This document shows, one piece after another, positions 16,854-18,243 of a stretch of DNA of 18,243 bases. Origin of the DNA: Fragilaria radians (lineage: Eukaryota > Bacillariophyta > Fragilariophyceae > Fragilariales > Fragilariaceae); NCBI GenBank assembly GCA_900642245.1, contig CAAAJI010000566.1:13162-31404 (forward strand), read 5' to 3'. Within the stretch, counting starts at the first letter, position 1. Each line of letters begins with the position of its first letter. The notes under the pieces were generated by a model that had not been told where the DNA came from, did no database searches, and worked only from the letters and a program-made list of their open reading frames with translations. A program made the position numbers and the translations under genes.

Positions 16854-18243
16854 TTTAATCCTAGGTTTTCTGTATCAATTCAAATCTTTGGTATGACATA
16901 GCGTTACTTACAACAATCGAGACATTTGATTCAGATACAAGGTAACAACAGGAATCTGATCATGATTTATATTATGGATGATGAAAAGACTCAACCGCTT
17001 TTCAAAGATGACACAACCCATCTTTCGACACTCTCGAATACCACTGTTTGGATAGTTGACTGTAATGTTTAACTCTCAATATTCAATACTATCCAACGTA
17101 CTGTCAGGATGTTTATCGCTACAAAACGATGTGCAAAAATCTTTCTTTTGCCTTTTGAGAAGCGCAAAGATTTATATCCACGTACTGCCACTATTCATTC
17201 CCTTTTCCTGCATGTTTGAACTATTTGTGAATCCAGTCTCTCTTAAGATGCCAGAATATCCTGGAGTTGAAGATAACCTGCATGACCTAAAGAATAATAT
17301 CTGTTGAAACACCCAGTCTAGTCATTTAGTGATTTCTGTTGGATTTTGTTTCAAGGAACTAGATCTCAATCGTTTCAGATGAAGACATTACCAAGACAAT
17401 TCATCATTACGCTGAAGAATTCTGGTTATCGTACAAAAATTTTCGATAAATTATCATTTCCATCTACTTCCAACCCTTAGCATACGACAAATGATGGTTG
17501 TTTGGAGATAATCAAGATTCCAAAAGAACAAGGAAAGAAAAGATTTTTTTCAAACCTCAGTTTGGACTTTTCCAATAATTATACTCTTATCTAGCAACAA
17601 GCAGTCTTGATCTTACATGAACTCAATTTTTTAAAGTAGTTTGCTAAGGGGGCTTTCTCCTTCTGGTAAAACCGATTTGCCTTTCAAGTACTGTGCAGTA
17701 GTGATTTTCTTCTATTGCAATAACCAAGAGCACAATATGGAGTCTTCCTTATTTCAAGAGAAACAGGATCTCTGAAGCTCAAAGAAAGAAGACTTCTACC
17801 CTTTCCATACTCGATATTGATTGGTTTTGGAAGTGCGAAGAAGCATGTTCCGTTCCGCTAATTTTCTTGGTAACTCAACCGCAGGCCTATTTTTTTGTTA
17901 ATGGAATGAAGAAGCCCTCATCAATATTATACCACAAGACTTTGAAAAATACAAAATGAAGCTCCATATCTTCATTACATCTCAACATTATGATGATTGA
18001 CACAATTTGGTTCTGTCAACAATCACCATAGTTATAATTCGTGATTCTTCAGTAAGGATTGAGAAGGTGTGACACTAATTTGTCAGGAGTAAGACAAGTA
18101 AACTTAGGATTCCCCCAAAGCTGTCATTTGTCTCCCATTCGCGAAGTGTAAGAGACAAAGATACAGCCACAGAAGAGTAGCATCCTTAAAAAGCAATTCC
18201 ATCCTCCAGGAAAATTGAAAGTGAAATGGTGTTGAGAGCTTCC
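16854..18243. other. Right flank without a convincing gene
   Basis: This region starts with the promoter side of the channel gene. A plus-strand frame from an ATG at 17065 to 17307 gives 80 hydrophobic, Cys-containing residues with no recognised family. A second plus-strand frame, 17705-17959, is open for 84 codons without an early ATG (for example KKTSTLSILDIDWFWKCEEA). A third, shorter one near 18080-18171 ends at a TAG. None has motif support. They could be exons of an unannotated spliced gene, retroelement relics or chance. No tRNA or clear repeat is seen. Confidence 0.35.

Overview
The window looks like nuclear DNA of a diatom or close stramenopile relative. The reasons are the gene mix and its style. 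There is an ionotropic-glutamate-receptor-like channel with a Cys/Trp-rich ectodomain, a single-pass membrane protein with PTESPAPSPSPS-type stalks, one short (71 nt) GT-AG intron with a CTAAC branch-like site, and decayed LTR retrotransposons whose peptides resemble diatom elements. Intergenic DNA is clearly AT-rich. The species cannot be named from the sequence.

Left third (1-5.4 kb): no intact gene. Two minus-strand islands are recognisable as Ty1/copia: a Gag relic near 5.0-5.27 kb and a reverse-transcriptase relic with YVDDILVW near 2.0-2.28 kb. They are in gag-to-RT order and are probably one rotted element. Around them are a few broken or ATG-less open stretches that I cannot name, plus short inverted repeats.

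Middle (5.65-10.63 kb): a two-exon TBC1D5-like RabGAP (+); a type I membrane protein with a Ser/Pro-rich stalk (-), convergent with the RabGAP; and a small acidic protein with a signal-like N-terminus (+), divergent from the membrane protein.

10.69-12.70 kb: a degraded Ty3/gypsy-type element. A pair of ~100-bp direct repeats exactly 1,900 bp apart (probable LTR relics) flanks an unidentified 5' coding relic and a clear integrase relic.

12.86-16.85 kb: a bifunctional methylenetetrahydrofolate dehydrogenase/cyclohydrolase (folD, +). It is preceded by a 120-codon open, hydrophobic frame with no ATG. Convergent with it is the glutamate-receptor-like channel (-), which ends in three perfect 21-bp tandem repeats.

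Right end (16.85-18.24 kb): no convincing gene.

The five intact genes do not form an obvious pathway: vesicle-traffic GAP, surface protein, unknown acidic protein, one-carbon metabolism, ion channel. I see no dedicated novel multi-gene system. The best leads are the folD leader, the channel's ectodomain and repeat tail, and the two unnamed proteins.
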